NCBI GenBank assembly: GCA_964522045.1
Contig: CAZFSF010000026.1
Location: 1 to 25,548 of the forward strand
Source of the DNA: Desulfacyla sp964522045
GTDB lineage: Bacteria > Desulfobacterota > DSM-4660 > Desulfatiglandales > Desulfatiglandaceae
Length of the DNA stretch: 25,548 nucleotides
Reading direction: 5' to 3'
Shown here: positions 7,341 through 16,629 of the stretch, piece by piece
How the letters are laid out: each line of letters begins with the position of its first letter
Position numbering within the stretch: the first letter of the stretch is position 1
Position numbers and translations under genes: made by a program
Notes under the pieces: generated by a model
The model's input: the letters and a program-made list of their open reading frames with translations, nothing else
Told to the model about the DNA's origin: nothing
The model's database searches: none

Positions 7341-8636
7341 TCAATCCAAAACCCTCTGCCTGCAGTTCGTCTCAGTTGCAAAGCATATGAGAATGGCGGA
7401 TATGAACGACCAGGCAATCATAAGGGCAAAAGCGGATTGGTACGCGCCGAGATGATAGATCCTTATCCCGTTTTCCAGCAACCCATTCCAGTTGTTGTCA
7501 AGGACATAGCCCATGGCCGGCTGCAGCACCATGGGGCCGATCATGACCCCCATGTTGACCACCCCGGATACAGTGCCTGCTAAGGAAGGGGGAACAGATT
7601 CTTTGACAAAGGCAAACCCCAGGATCACGGCTCCGGAGACAAAACCTACCACCGAAAGAAAGGATGTCAACACCCAAAGAGGGAGGTCCGGCACAAACAG
7701 GATCAGACTCCAGCCGGCACATGCGGCAAAACAGCCCGTCACATAAATCGGCTTTCTGCGGCCTATCCTGTCTGAGAGGACCCCAAGGATAGGCCCGCCA
7801 ACGGCCCAGGCCACTAATAACGTTGATGTCAGAGCCGCGCTCTTTGCAGGAGTCAACTCATAATGGGTGGTGAGAAACGGGACACCCCACAGGCCGGAAA
7901 ATGCCAACACCGGACCCGCAAGCCCGCTTGGTGCGATCGACAACAGCCAGGTATTCTTATAACGAAACACCTTTAATAAACCGGTTAATAATGATGCGGG
8001 CGAATGGCTACTGGTATTGGAAGGGGGTGCGAAACTGGTATAGCCCCGTTCGGAAGGATCATCTCTTACAATGATCCAGATAGAAACAGCGATAATCAAG
8101 GAGACGCCGGCCGAGGTCAGCATTACCGGTCTCCATCCGAATTGATCAGCGATGATCCGCAAAGGTACACCCGCCGACACGGCCCCGGCAATACCGAAGA
8201 AGAGTCCCAAACCGCTCGTCATGGCAAACCGGTGTGGGGGAAACCAGTGGATCGACAGCATGAGCAGGGCAACCCAGGCCACACCCACTGACCCGCCTAT
8301 CAGAAGACGTCCGATGTTGGCAAAGAGAATGGTTGGGGCAGCAGCAAAGAGAAATGCCCCTAAGGCGGCAATGAAGGCGCCGGCGGTTACCAGTTTCTTA
8401 GGTCCCCAGTAATCTACAAGAATTCCTGTGGGAATCTGTACGAAAACATAGCTGTAAAAATAGAAGGCCGAGAGGTTCCCAAGAGCGGTTGCGCCAATCT
8501 TGAAATCAGCCATCAGGTAATCTGTCATAACGGCCGGGGCAACCCTCTGGTAGAAGCCGCTCAGATAAAAGGCAGCCACCAAACCCCAGACGACCCATGA
8601 CAGATAGGCGGGCGGGTATTTTATGGAATCAGGCAT
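7341..8636 (-). CDS. Major facilitator superfamily transporter
   Basis: 431 residues with about 12 hydrophobic segments. It begins with the pattern of MFS anion:cation symporters, with a loop 2-3 motif A variant (GILVDYWGPKK, about 72-82) and its second-half counterpart GVLSDRIGRRKP. The start overlaps the glcF-like stop by 8 bases, so the two are translationally coupled. Within the operon the best guess is import of a small organic acid such as lactate, glycolate or a related 2-hydroxyacid, feeding GlcDF. This specificity is inferred from neighbours; the sequence alone only supports MFS membership. It acts in the inner membrane. Confidence 0.9.
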   Translation of the reverse strand: MPDSIKYPPAYLSWVVWGLVAAFYLSGFYQRVAPAVMTDYLMADFKIGATALGNLSAFYFYSYVFVQIPTGILVDYWGPKKLVTAGAFIAALGAFLFAAAPTILFANIGRLLIGGSVGVAWVALLMLSIHWFPPHRFAMTSGLGLFFGIAGAVSAGVPLRIIADQFGWRPVMLTSAGVSLIIAVSIWIIVRDDPSERGYTSFAPPSNTSSHSPASLLTGLLKVFRYKNTWLLSIAPSGLAGPVLAFSGLWGVPFLTTHYELTPAKSAALTSTLLVAWAVGGPILGVLSDRIGRRKPIYVTGCFAACAGWSLILFVPDLPLWVLTSFLSVVGFVSGAVILGFAFVKESVPPSLAGTVSGVVNMGVMIGPMVLQPAMGYVLDNNWNGLLENGIRIYHLGAYQSAFALMIAWSFISAILICFATETNCRQRVLD

Positions 8637-9765
8637 CAGACATTGCCCGGACCACCAAATCCGTAATGTCTAATACGTCGAGATCAACCTTTTCTCTCCT
8701 CACCTTCCCCTTGATGGTCCTGATACACTGCTGGCACGAGGTCACCAGCGTTTTAGCACCGGTTCGCTCGATTTCTGCCAGCTTGTTCCGGGCTATACTC
8801 CCCGAGAGACCGGAATCCGCCATCTCTAAATTGCCCCCACCGCCACAGCATATGCTCTGGGCGCGGTTGTTCTCCAATTCAACAAGGGTGAGACCGGGGA
8901 TAGACTCGATTACTTCCCTCGGGGCATCAAAGACACCCCCGTTCCTCCCCAGATCGCAAGGATCGTGATAGGTCACTGTTTCGTTCAGTTCTCCGAGGGA
9001 AACCGCCTCCTCCTTGATCAGTCTTTGGATAAATTGGGTGGAATGAAAAAGTTCCAGATCGGTATTGTAGTACTCCTTCCAGGTCCGGTAACAGGAGGGA
9101 CAGGAGAAAACCATCTTACGCGCCCCTAACCCCTTTACTTGCTCTATATTGTGCTCGATCAGCTCCCCCATCTTTTCGGGCACCCCAGCGCCGATCAACG
9201 GGAAACCGCAGCACCACTCTTCCCCTGCCAAGATAGTAAAGTCCACATCAGCCGCCCCTAAAATCCGGACCATGTTTTGGGGAATTGACTGTACCATCGG
9301 GAAAAAGGAGGAAATACAGCCCACAAAGTATACGACCTCTGCCCTCTCCTTCTCGTACATATGGTCTGGGAGCTCTTTTATGTCATCCCGCCACTCTCCC
9401 CGTTCACTGTTATCCTCATCAGAGATATTATGGTTGACAAGCAGCGATTGCACGGCGGGTTCAACATTCGGGTGGATGCCCCCCTTCCTGACGATTTCCT
9501 CCCGCATGCCAACAAGAACATCTGTCAGTTTCACGCCACTCGGGCATGTCACAGAGCAGGCCCCGCAGAGCAGGCATTTCGCAAAGATGTCGCGATAATG
9601 CTCGCTTATATCCAGATCTCCCGCGGCATAGCGCTTGGCTAACTGTATCTTTCCCCTCGGCGTATACTTCTCTAAGAAAAGCTCTTTACCAACCGGACAG
9701 GTCGCCAGACAAAGCCCGCACTTAATACATTGATCAAATTCATCTGCAATATTGTTTGGTATCAT
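8629..9765 (-). CDS. Iron-sulfur subunit of glycolate/D-lactate dehydrogenase (GlcF-like)
   Basis: 378 residues. Two 4Fe-4S motifs lie at Cys13/16/19/23 (CIKCGLCLATCP) and Cys64/67/70/74 (CLLCGACSVTCP). Two CCG (cysteine-rich) domains follow, with signatures EEWCCGFP at about 180-187 and SICCGGGGN at about 305-313, as in heterodisulfide-reductase HdrB-like proteins. It passes electrons from the FAD subunit GlcD to the membrane quinone pool or another carrier. It lies directly downstream of glcD, and its stop overlaps the MFS gene. Length and domain order are typical of GlcF. The true hydroxyacid substrate is unknown, so I do not assign a symbol firmly. Confidence 0.9.
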   Translation of the reverse strand: MIPNNIADEFDQCIKCGLCLATCPVGKELFLEKYTPRGKIQLAKRYAAGDLDISEHYRDIFAKCLLCGACSVTCPSGVKLTDVLVGMREEIVRKGGIHPNVEPAVQSLLVNHNISDEDNSERGEWRDDIKELPDHMYEKERAEVVYFVGCISSFFPMVQSIPQNMVRILGAADVDFTILAGEEWCCGFPLIGAGVPEKMGELIEHNIEQVKGLGARKMVFSCPSCYRTWKEYYNTDLELFHSTQFIQRLIKEEAVSLGELNETVTYHDPCDLGRNGGVFDAPREVIESIPGLTLVELENNRAQSICCGGGGNLEMADSGLSGSIARNKLAEIERTGAKTLVTSCQQCIRTIKGKVRREKVDLDVLDITDLVVRAMSDA

Positions 9766-9791
9766 TTTCTTCTCACATTAACTGCGGATTT

Positions 9792-9817
9792 AGGAATTGA
9801 GGAATTCCTCAATTCCT
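9792..9817. repeat. 26-bp perfect palindrome between glcD and glcF
   Basis: The 26 bases are a perfect inverted repeat centred on GAATTC (left arm AGGAATTGAGGAA), built of an 8-base unit ATTCCTCA that continues past the palindrome. The 14-mer TCCTCAATTCCTCA here (9806-9819) recurs at 20550-20563. It lies in the 62-bp gap between two genes that otherwise look co-transcribed. It could fold in the mRNA and set the GlcD:GlcF ratio, or be a dispersed short repeat. Confidence 0.7.
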
Positions 9818-9827
9818 CAATTAGTTG

Positions 9828-11201
9828 TCAAAGAAAACTGCCGGGATTGAGGATATTGTTGGGATCAAAGACCCGCTTGATTCCGCGCATCAGGTCTATT
9901 GAGGCCTGGTTGAACTCCATTCTCATGAACCTGTCCTTGGCAATCCCTATGCCGTGCTCCCCTGAAAGGGTGCCTCCCATCCCGATCGCCGCCTCATACA
10001 GTTCCTCCATTGCCTTATCAACTCGCGCCATCTCTTCCCTGTCGCGAAGATCGGTCATGATCAAGGGGTGAAGATTCCCATCACCGGCATGGGCCAGGAC
10101 ACCGATCTGTAAATCATACTTATTCGTGATCTCAACGATCTTTCTTATGATCGCGGGCAGCATCTTCACCGGCACGGTCGCGTCTTCAACAATACAATTG
10201 GGCCTTAGACTAGCGACAGCGCCAAATGCGGTCCTTCTTGCCTGCCACAGTTTTTCCGCCTCCTCCGGGGTGTTCGCCCTTTCTACCTGAACAGCCCCTC
10301 TTTCCTTACAGAACTCCTCGATCCTTTTCCCCTGTGCCTCAACCAAAACATCTTCTCCATCCACCTCTATCAGAAGCAATGCCTCAGCCTCCTTTGAGAA
10401 CCGGGCCCCGCCATAATTGCTGATCACATCGAGAACGGTCCTGTCGATCAGCTCTAAGGTGGTGGGAACAATGCCTGCGCCGATGATTGCCGACACAGTT
10501 GTTGCAGCATCATCAAGATCTGAATAGATGGCCTGCAGGGTGGCCTTGGCAGGCGCCGAGGGGACTAATCTCAAAATTATCTCTGTTAAGATGCCTAAGG
10601 TCCCTTCCGAGCCGCACATAAGCCGTGTCAGATCGTACCCGCTCACATTCTTCAGGGCCTTACCCCCTGTCCGAATCACCTCCCCAGAAGGCAACACCAC
10701 TTCAAGACCTAAGAGATAGTCCCTTGTCACCCCATACTTTACCCCCCTCGGACCACCGGCATTCAAGGCAACATTCCCGCCTATAGTGGAGACAAACATA
10801 CTGGCAGGATCTGGCGGATACATAAGGCCGTATCCGGTCACCGCCTTTTGCAGGTCAGCGTTTACCACACCCGGCTGAACAACCGCACACATGTTTTCAG
10901 GTTCGATCTCCAAAATCTTGTTCAGCCGGTGGAAGGTGATAATAATACCCCCCTCTCTCGCAACAGAGCTCCCGCAGATATTGGTCCCGGCTCCCCGGGG
11001 GATGATATTTATCTTTTCCCGGTTCGCGACCCTCATGATCTTTGAAATCTCATCCCTGTTTCCCGGAACGATTACCCCGTCTGGTTTAAATTCGGGCAGA
11101 AAACCATCATAGGAATATACGGCAAGGTCCTCTGGTGTATCAAGAAACCATTCATCTCCAACAATTGAACGTATTTCATTAGCTATTGGATCTAACATCA
11201 T
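9828..11201 (-). CDS. FAD-linked hydroxyacid dehydrogenase (GlcD-like)
   Basis: 457 residues of the FAD_binding_4 / FAD-oxidase C family. The PCMH-type FAD domain is at about 35-215, with IIPRGAGTNICG (66-77) and the GGNVALNAGGPRGVKYG loop (141-157). The cap domain carries the metal-binding histidines His371 and His378 (HAGDGNLHP) and His416 (SGEHGIG). It oxidises a 2-hydroxyacid, probably D-lactate or glycolate, to the 2-oxoacid and hands electrons to the Fe-S partner next to it. It starts 11 bases after the larA-like gene stops and carries an AAGGAG ribosome binding site. Full length with no missing key residue. Substrate assignment is from family and context. Confidence 0.93.
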   Translation of the reverse strand: MMLDPIANEIRSIVGDEWFLDTPEDLAVYSYDGFLPEFKPDGVIVPGNRDEISKIMRVANREKINIIPRGAGTNICGSSVAREGGIIITFHRLNKILEIEPENMCAVVQPGVVNADLQKAVTGYGLMYPPDPASMFVSTIGGNVALNAGGPRGVKYGVTRDYLLGLEVVLPSGEVIRTGGKALKNVSGYDLTRLMCGSEGTLGILTEIILRLVPSAPAKATLQAIYSDLDDAATTVSAIIGAGIVPTTLELIDRTVLDVISNYGGARFSKEAEALLLIEVDGEDVLVEAQGKRIEEFCKERGAVQVERANTPEEAEKLWQARRTAFGAVASLRPNCIVEDATVPVKMLPAIIRKIVEITNKYDLQIGVLAHAGDGNLHPLIMTDLRDREEMARVDKAMEELYEAAIGMGGTLSGEHGIGIAKDRFMRMEFNQASIDLMRGIKRVFDPNNILNPGSFL

Positions 11202-11212
11202 GTAAATTCTCC

Positions 11213-12481
11213 TTAATCCATTTTCGTTCTTGCCGGCCGAAGCGTTCCCTCGCTGTCAAAAGAGAGAGTCCCCAATTTTTCGATCAGTTTCAACTCTTCC
11301 CTTTTGTCAACCTCTTCCATAAAGGCTGACGAAACCTCCAACTCTCCAATTTCCAGGGTACTCTTTATGTGAATCACCCTGGCCTTATCCGGTTCCACGG
11401 CCCCGATAGTGTTCAATGCGGCCTCAACAGCCTCTTTATCTGTCTTCAAGACAATCGGGATTCGTCCCTTTTCCGGGCTCATGGCAGTGATGCAGTTTAT
11501 TGCCGTAACCTCATGGTCCACCTTGTTTACCAGCCTCCGGGTCGCATAGTCGGCGAGGCCGATACCGACGGCATTTCCATGTGATCCCTCGGTCAAATCC
11601 ATAACAACAACGCGGGTGATCTTAGGGTGTTCGGGTTCTTTTTCGCCGATGAACATGATCCTCCCGATAACGTTGGTATCCATTCCCGTTCCGCTGATGT
11701 TCTTGCCCATTTTATCTACAACAAGGACGTCTATCTTGTCAAAGGGGAGCCTGGCCATCAGTCTTTTGGCCTCAGACAGCAGGTTTTTCTCCTCTGACAG
11801 GAATTGGGACGAAGGGACCGCACGGATAATGGCGGTTTCGTCATAAATGTTTTCCACGATTCCAACCCCAAACAGGACAGGGAGTTTTTTCAGGATAACC
11901 CCGCCTATCTCCGGGATAACATCTCGATACCCGAAGTTGACGGTCTGCTTATGAACCTCAAGACAGCCCCTGTGTTTTCCCATCCCTATGGCCATCATCT
12001 TCATGAGCCCGCTCTCTATAGGACCTTCGAACTCGGTATGGGGTTTGATCCGGTTTAAAACAACGATGCCGTCTGCCTCTGCGGCACGCCTGTCCACCAT
12101 CACGGGAAATCCAAATCGAGATCTCCCGATCTCCACCACATCCATGCATGAAATAATCGGGGCTCCGATCGATTCCTCAGTGATATTGAGGCTTTTTAGG
12201 ACCTCTGTCTGACCCTCGGCAGTTCCCCCGCCGTGGCTACCCATGGTAGGTATAAGAAAGGGTTCGGCGGAATTCTCTTTCAGGATGCGGACGAGGCGCC
12301 GCAGGATCAGATCCATATTGGCCACCCCCCGGCTTCCGGCTGTAATAGCGATCCGTGCCCCCTCCTTCAGCAGTGATCTGATCTGGATCGATTCCAGCTC
12401 TCGATCAAGCGCACCCTCTATATCTAAGACCTTGGGGGCATCAAAGACCTGACGTATGAGGAACATCTCTGGATAATTCAT
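11213..12481 (-). CDS. LarA-family nickel-pincer racemase/epimerase homologue
   Basis: 422 residues with the lactate-racemase N-terminal domain (DUF2088). Conserved features are TMGSHGGGTAEGQ (His83), NRIKPHTEFEG (His148) and IGMGKHRGC (Lys169, His170). These are candidates for the histidine acid/base pair and the lysine/histidine that bind the nickel-pincer nucleotide in LarA. Many homologues act on other 2-hydroxyacids, so 'lactate racemase' would be overcalling. The gene heads the minus-strand cluster and is 11 bp from glcD. It would convert one enantiomer of a hydroxyacid into the form the GlcD/GlcF pair oxidises. The cofactor-making larB, larC and larE genes are not in the window. The ribosome binding site is CAGGAG, 6 bases upstream. 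Confidence 0.85.
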   Translation of the reverse strand: MNYPEMFLIRQVFDAPKVLDIEGALDRELESIQIRSLLKEGARIAITAGSRGVANMDLILRRLVRILKENSAEPFLIPTMGSHGGGTAEGQTEVLKSLNITEESIGAPIISCMDVVEIGRSRFGFPVMVDRRAAEADGIVVLNRIKPHTEFEGPIESGLMKMMAIGMGKHRGCLEVHKQTVNFGYRDVIPEIGGVILKKLPVLFGVGIVENIYDETAIIRAVPSSQFLSEEKNLLSEAKRLMARLPFDKIDVLVVDKMGKNISGTGMDTNVIGRIMFIGEKEPEHPKITRVVVMDLTEGSHGNAVGIGLADYATRRLVNKVDHEVTAINCITAMSPEKGRIPIVLKTDKEAVEAALNTIGAVEPDKARVIHIKSTLEIGELEVSSAFMEEVDKREELKLIEKLGTLSFDSEGTLRPARTKMD

Positions 12482-12616
12482 TTCGCTCCTGCCTTTTTGA
12501 TATTGTTATTCAGAAAAGACTCTAAAGAATAACCGCGAAGCCAACATACCCTCGAAGCCATATCTTGTCAATAAACCAAATACCGCCCCTCGCCCAGTCC
12601 AAGAAATTTGAGGAGA

Positions 12617-12655
12617 ATGATGATTCATTTTGGGATTGAAGTTTCAACAACTTAG
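12617..12655 (+). CDS. Possible 12-codon leader peptide before glgC
   Basis: A GAGGAG ribosome binding site immediately precedes ATG ATG, and the frame reads MMIHFGIEVSTT then tandem stops TAG TAG. It ends 70 bases before the preferred glgC start. It may be a short regulatory leader, or the original glgC start whose frame was lost. It lies in the 244-bp interval between the divergent larA-like and glgC genes. Confidence 0.25.
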   Translation: MMIHFGIEVSTT

Positions 12656-12725
12656 TAGTATTAAGTTTAAAGATAATAAAAAATCAAAAGGAACGGGTAC
12701 CGGAAAACAGGGAGACAATAAGGAG

Positions 12726-13997
12726 ATGAAGAAAACCTTGGCAGTCGTAATGGCAGGAGGCAGGGGCGAACGGCTGATGCCACTGACAAAAAACCGATCC
12801 AAACCGGCCATCCCCTTTGGGGGAATTTATCTCCTTATTGATCTTGCCCTGTCAAACTGCATCAATTCAAGGGTGTACAACATCATTGTCCTGCCCCAGT
12901 ACAAATCCCAGACCCTTATGCAGCATCTTGAGGGGGGATGGAACATCTTCAGCACCGATTTAGGCCATTATCTCAAGATAGCACCGCCTCAGATGATGGC
13001 CGGAGAAAAGTGGTATCAGGGAACAGCAGATTCCATACGCCAGAATCTCTATCTCGTTGAAGAGGAGTCCCCGGAGAACGTGCTTATCCTTTCCGGTGAC
13101 CATGTTTATAAGATGGACTACGCCCGATTTGGGAGCTACCACGAGACCAATAAGGCAGACGTAACCATCGCCGTCATCGAGCTGGGGAAGGAGATGGCCG
13201 GTCAGTACGGCATCGTGGAGGTAGACAAACAATTCCGGGTCAAGGGCTTTCAGGAGAAACCAAAAAAACCGAAGACCATCCCCGGAGACTCAGCCCATGT
13301 TCTGGCCTCCATGGGGATATATATATTTAAAACGCAGGTCCTGATCGACCTGCTTCAAAGGGACGACCGGCCCGATTTCGGCAAGGATCTCCTGCCCGAT
13401 ATCCTAAAAACCCACCGTGTCATGGCCTATCCCTACCGCCGGGAAAACAAGATCCCCGATATCATAGCCTACACCGACACAAAAGGTATACGCCGGGAAA
13501 AAATGGTTGACAGCATCCGCGATTCGGCCTATTGGCGTGATGTGGGGACCCTGGATTCATACTGGAATGCCAACATGGACCTGACAGGTGTTGATCCATA
13601 CTTTAACATGTATGGCAGGCACTGGCCCATACGCACCTATCAACACCAGTATCCTCCGGTGAAGACCGTATTTGCGCGGGAATCAGGCGCCAAGCCCCGG
13701 GTTGGGAGGGCCCTTGATTCTTTAGTGGCCCACGGCTCGATCATCAGCGGGGCCCTGGTCCGAAACAGCGTGCTGTCATATAATGTTTTTGTTCAAAGCT
13801 GGGCCTCGGTCGATGAATCCGTTATCCTGGAAAATGTGGTTATCGGGCGCCGCGCCCGGATAAAAAAGGCCATTATTGCTGAAGGGGTTGTTATCCCGCC
13901 TGACAGCAAGATAGGATATCATCCCAAGCAGGACAGGGACCGTTTTACCGTTACCCCTCGTGGGATTACCTTGGTAACACGGGAGAATTTTACATGA
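12726..13997 (+). CDS. glgC: Glucose-1-phosphate adenylyltransferase
   Basis: About 423 residues from the ATG at 12726. It makes ADP-glucose from ATP and glucose-1-phosphate, the first committed step of glycogen synthesis. Seen: nucleotide loop VVMAGGRGERL (7-17), KPAIPFGG, the catalytic-type Asp in LSGDHVYKMDY, the sugar-phosphate motif FQEKPKKP, and YWRDVGTLDSYW. A C-terminal left-handed beta-helix follows. The frame stays open upstream to a TTG at 12630, but that extension (KFKDNKKSKGTGTGKQG...) is low complexity and not family-like, so I prefer 12726; GGGAGA lies about 10 bases upstream. The last 4 bases overlap glgP, which indicates coupled translation. It is the first gene of a glgC-glgP-glgB set. 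Confidence 0.95.
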   Translation: MKKTLAVVMAGGRGERLMPLTKNRSKPAIPFGGIYLLIDLALSNCINSRVYNIIVLPQYKSQTLMQHLEGGWNIFSTDLGHYLKIAPPQMMAGEKWYQGTADSIRQNLYLVEEESPENVLILSGDHVYKMDYARFGSYHETNKADVTIAVIELGKEMAGQYGIVEVDKQFRVKGFQEKPKKPKTIPGDSAHVLASMGIYIFKTQVLIDLLQRDDRPDFGKDLLPDILKTHRVMAYPYRRENKIPDIIAYTDTKGIRREKMVDSIRDSAYWRDVGTLDSYWNANMDLTGVDPYFNMYGRHWPIRTYQHQYPPVKTVFARESGAKPRVGRALDSLVAHGSIISGALVRNSVLSYNVFVQSWASVDESVILENVVIGRRARIKKAIIAEGVVIPPDSKIGYHPKQDRDRFTVTPRGITLVTRENFT

Positions 13998-16546
13998 AAG
14001 CAAAAGTCAAATACAATGTTGTCCCCAACCTCCCCCCCCAGCTGGAGATCCTGAGGGATCTGGCATATAACCTCTGCTTTAGCTGGAAGGACGAATTGTG
14101 GGATCTGTTCCAGCGCCTTGACCCGGGCCTGTGGGTGGAATGCGGACAGAACCCCGTATTCATGTTGGGCCTTATCAGTCAGGACCGGTTAGACGAGTTA
14201 TCTCGCGACCAGGGATTTGTGGCCCAGTTAGAGAGATTGGGCCAGGACTTTGACCGATACCTCTCTCAACCCCGTGTTCAGTCCGGGGATTACTGTCCCG
14301 AAGTGCCCTTTCAGGTCGCCTATTTCTCTGCCGAGTTCGGCCTGGCCGAGTGCCTCCCCATTTACTCGGGAGGTTTGGGTGTCCTCGCCGGTGATCACCT
14401 CAAATCGGCCAGCGATCTGAATGTACCCCTAATTGGCGTGGGCCTTTTGTACCAGGAGGGCTATTTCAAGCAATACCTCAGCGCCGACGGCTGGCAGATG
14501 GAGACCTATCCCGTCAATGACTTCGCCAATATGCCTGTGAAACTGGTGCGGGATCAGGAGGGAATTCCCCTCACCGTCTCGGTGGACTTCAAGGGAGAGC
14601 CGGTACAGGTCCTGATCTGGCGCGCCAACGTGGGGAGGGTCCCCCTTTACCTCCTTGACACCAATCTGCCTGCCAACCCTCCCGAATTTCGCGGCACCAC
14701 AGGCCAGCTTTACGGCGGGAACAGGGAGATGCGGATCAGGCAGGAGATCGTTCTCGGTATCGGCGGGGTGCGCGCCCTCAAGGCATTGGGGATCGAGCTC
14801 AGTGTCGCCCACATGAATGAAGGCCACTCGGCCTTTTCAGCATTAGAGCGAATCAACATCCTGAGAAAGGAAAAGGGGATCTCCTTTGATGCTGCGAGGG
14901 AAACTGTCTTAGCGAGCACTGTCTTTACCACACACACCCCGGTTCCGGCCGGTAATGATGTGTTTGAACCGGACCTTGTCCGTGCCTACTTCGAGGAATA
15001 CACCAAGGAATTGGGGATTAACTTCAAGGTGCTTTTGGGTTATGGCCGTCTCGATCCACGTAACGAAGATGAACCATTTGGGATGACAACCTTGGCCCTG
15101 AGACTCTCCGCCTATACCAATGGGGTGAGCCGTCTCCATGGCCGGGTCTCCAGGGCCATGTGGCAGAAGGTCTGGCCCCACCACCCCGTTGAAGACGTGC
15201 CCATAGACCATATCACCAACGGTATCCATGTTCCCACCTGGATACCCAAGGAGATTACCGGGCTGTTCGACCGGTATTTGGGCCCGAATTGGGCAGAAGA
15301 CTCGGAGAGCGAAAAACTATGGGAACAGGCCAAAAATATCCCCGATACCGAGTTGTGGCGCACCCACGAACGGTGCAGGGAACGCCTGATCGCCTTTACC
15401 CGGCGTAGTCTCGCTAAACAGCTCGAAAACAGGGGAGCCTCAATTACCGAAATCCAGTCCGCACGCGAAGCGCTGACCCCGGAGGCATTGACCATCGGTT
15501 TTGCCCGTCGGTTTGCTACCTACAAGAGGGCGACCCTCCTTTTCACAGACCCTGACCGGCTGGATCGGATCATTAATCATCCCCAATTCCCAGTACAGAT
15601 AATCATCGCGGGAAAGGCCCACCCCCAGGACAACGAGGGTAAGGAGCTTATAAAAAGGATTATTCATCTCTGCAATGAAGACCGCTTCCGCCGGCGCATC
15701 GTCTTCTTAGAAGGTTACGATCTCTATATGGCCCGATATTTGGTCTCAGGGACTGATGTCTGGCTTAATACGCCCCGGCGCCCTCTGGAGGCCTGTGGGA
15801 CCAGCGGCATGAAGGCCTTAGCAAACGGATCTTTGAACCTCAGCACCCTGGATGGCTGGTGGGACGAGGGTTATCACCGTGACCTCGGCTGGGCCCTGGG
15901 ACACGGCGAGATCTACAGGGACCATGGGGCTCAGGATAATATAGAGAGTCGCGATCTTTACAACCTGTTGGAAAAAGAAATGGTGCCGCTTTTTTATAAC
16001 CGGGGAGACGATTCCATCCCCAGGGACTGGGTAAAAAAGATGAGGGCCGGTCTCAGTCAGTTGGTTCCAATCTTTAACTCTCACCGTATGGTTCAGGAGT
16101 ATATGACCCGGTATTACCTCCCCTGTTCAAGACGGTTCAACATACTCTGCCGCAACGCGTTTGCAGGCTCAAAAGAACTTGCAGAGTGGCGGCAAAAACT
16201 GATGACCGGCTGGCATGAGGTGTCCATTGAGGAGGTAATTTCCGGCAACGGTATTGAAAGGCGCGTGGGCCAGGAGCTTGAGGTGGCAGCCAAGGTCAGG
16301 CTCGGTTCTTTGCTGCCGGAGGACGTGATCGTAGAGGCATATTACGGCCGCCTGGACCAGAACGGCGACTTTGCAGGCAGAAAAACAGTTGCCCTCGATG
16401 TGGGGGACTCGGCCGGCGATCTTTATACCTACCGTGGACAGATTCCCTCTCGCAAAACAGGCCGATTTGGCTACACAGTGCGCATCATGCCAAGCCATGA
16501 ACGGCTTGAGAACCCTTTTGCCATGGGCCTGGTGACATGGGCGTGA
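13994..16546 (+). CDS. glgP: Alpha-glucan phosphorylase (GT35)
   Basis: 850 residues. An N-terminal DUF3417 domain (first ~110 residues: LRDLAYNLCFSWKDELWDLF) marks the 'alpha-glucan family phosphorylase' branch and not the classic E. coli GlgP. The catalytic core follows, with the FSAEFGLAECLPIYSGGLGV block, MNEGHSAF, and the pyridoxal-phosphate lysine at about Lys607 in ACGTSGMKALANG. It releases glucose-1-phosphate from alpha-1,4-glucan chains using phosphate. The ATG overlaps the glgC stop (ATGA). The C-terminal ~120 residues extend beyond the core, as is common in this branch. Placing degradation and synthesis enzymes in one operon suggests a store that is turned over. Confidence 0.95.
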   Translation: MKAKVKYNVVPNLPPQLEILRDLAYNLCFSWKDELWDLFQRLDPGLWVECGQNPVFMLGLISQDRLDELSRDQGFVAQLERLGQDFDRYLSQPRVQSGDYCPEVPFQVAYFSAEFGLAECLPIYSGGLGVLAGDHLKSASDLNVPLIGVGLLYQEGYFKQYLSADGWQMETYPVNDFANMPVKLVRDQEGIPLTVSVDFKGEPVQVLIWRANVGRVPLYLLDTNLPANPPEFRGTTGQLYGGNREMRIRQEIVLGIGGVRALKALGIELSVAHMNEGHSAFSALERINILRKEKGISFDAARETVLASTVFTTHTPVPAGNDVFEPDLVRAYFEEYTKELGINFKVLLGYGRLDPRNEDEPFGMTTLALRLSAYTNGVSRLHGRVSRAMWQKVWPHHPVEDVPIDHITNGIHVPTWIPKEITGLFDRYLGPNWAEDSESEKLWEQAKNIPDTELWRTHERCRERLIAFTRRSLAKQLENRGASITEIQSAREALTPEALTIGFARRFATYKRATLLFTDPDRLDRIINHPQFPVQIIIAGKAHPQDNEGKELIKRIIHLCNEDRFRRRIVFLEGYDLYMARYLVSGTDVWLNTPRRPLEACGTSGMKALANGSLNLSTLDGWWDEGYHRDLGWALGHGEIYRDHGAQDNIESRDLYNLLEKEMVPLFYNRGDDSIPRDWVKKMRAGLSQLVPIFNSHRMVQEYMTRYYLPCSRRFNILCRNAFAGSKELAEWRQKLMTGWHEVSIEEVISGNGIERRVGQELEVAAKVRLGSLLPEDVIVEAYYGRLDQNGDFAGRKTVALDVGDSAGDLYTYRGQIPSRKTGRFGYTVRIMPSHERLENPFAMGLVTWA

Positions 16547-16553
16547 GGGTGGG

Positions 16554-16613
16554 TTACGGGTTGCGCGTTGCGAGTTACGGGTTGCAGGTTTTTCAATCAT
16601 CAATCATCAATCC
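16554..16613. repeat. Two different 7-bp tandem repeats between glgP and glgB
   Basis: From 16554 to 16588 there are five consecutive heptads: TTACGGG, TTGCGCG, TTGCGAG, TTACGGG, TTGCAGG. From 16593 to 16613 there is a second heptad array: TCAATCA, TCAATCA, TCAATCC. Both arrays lie in the only gap of the glycogen operon. Heptad arrays of this kind are non-coding; the shared 7-base period of two unrelated units is notable. They end 16 bases before the glgB start and leave no good ribosome binding site. Confidence 0.8.
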
Positions 16614-16629
16614 AAATGGGTTATGAATT

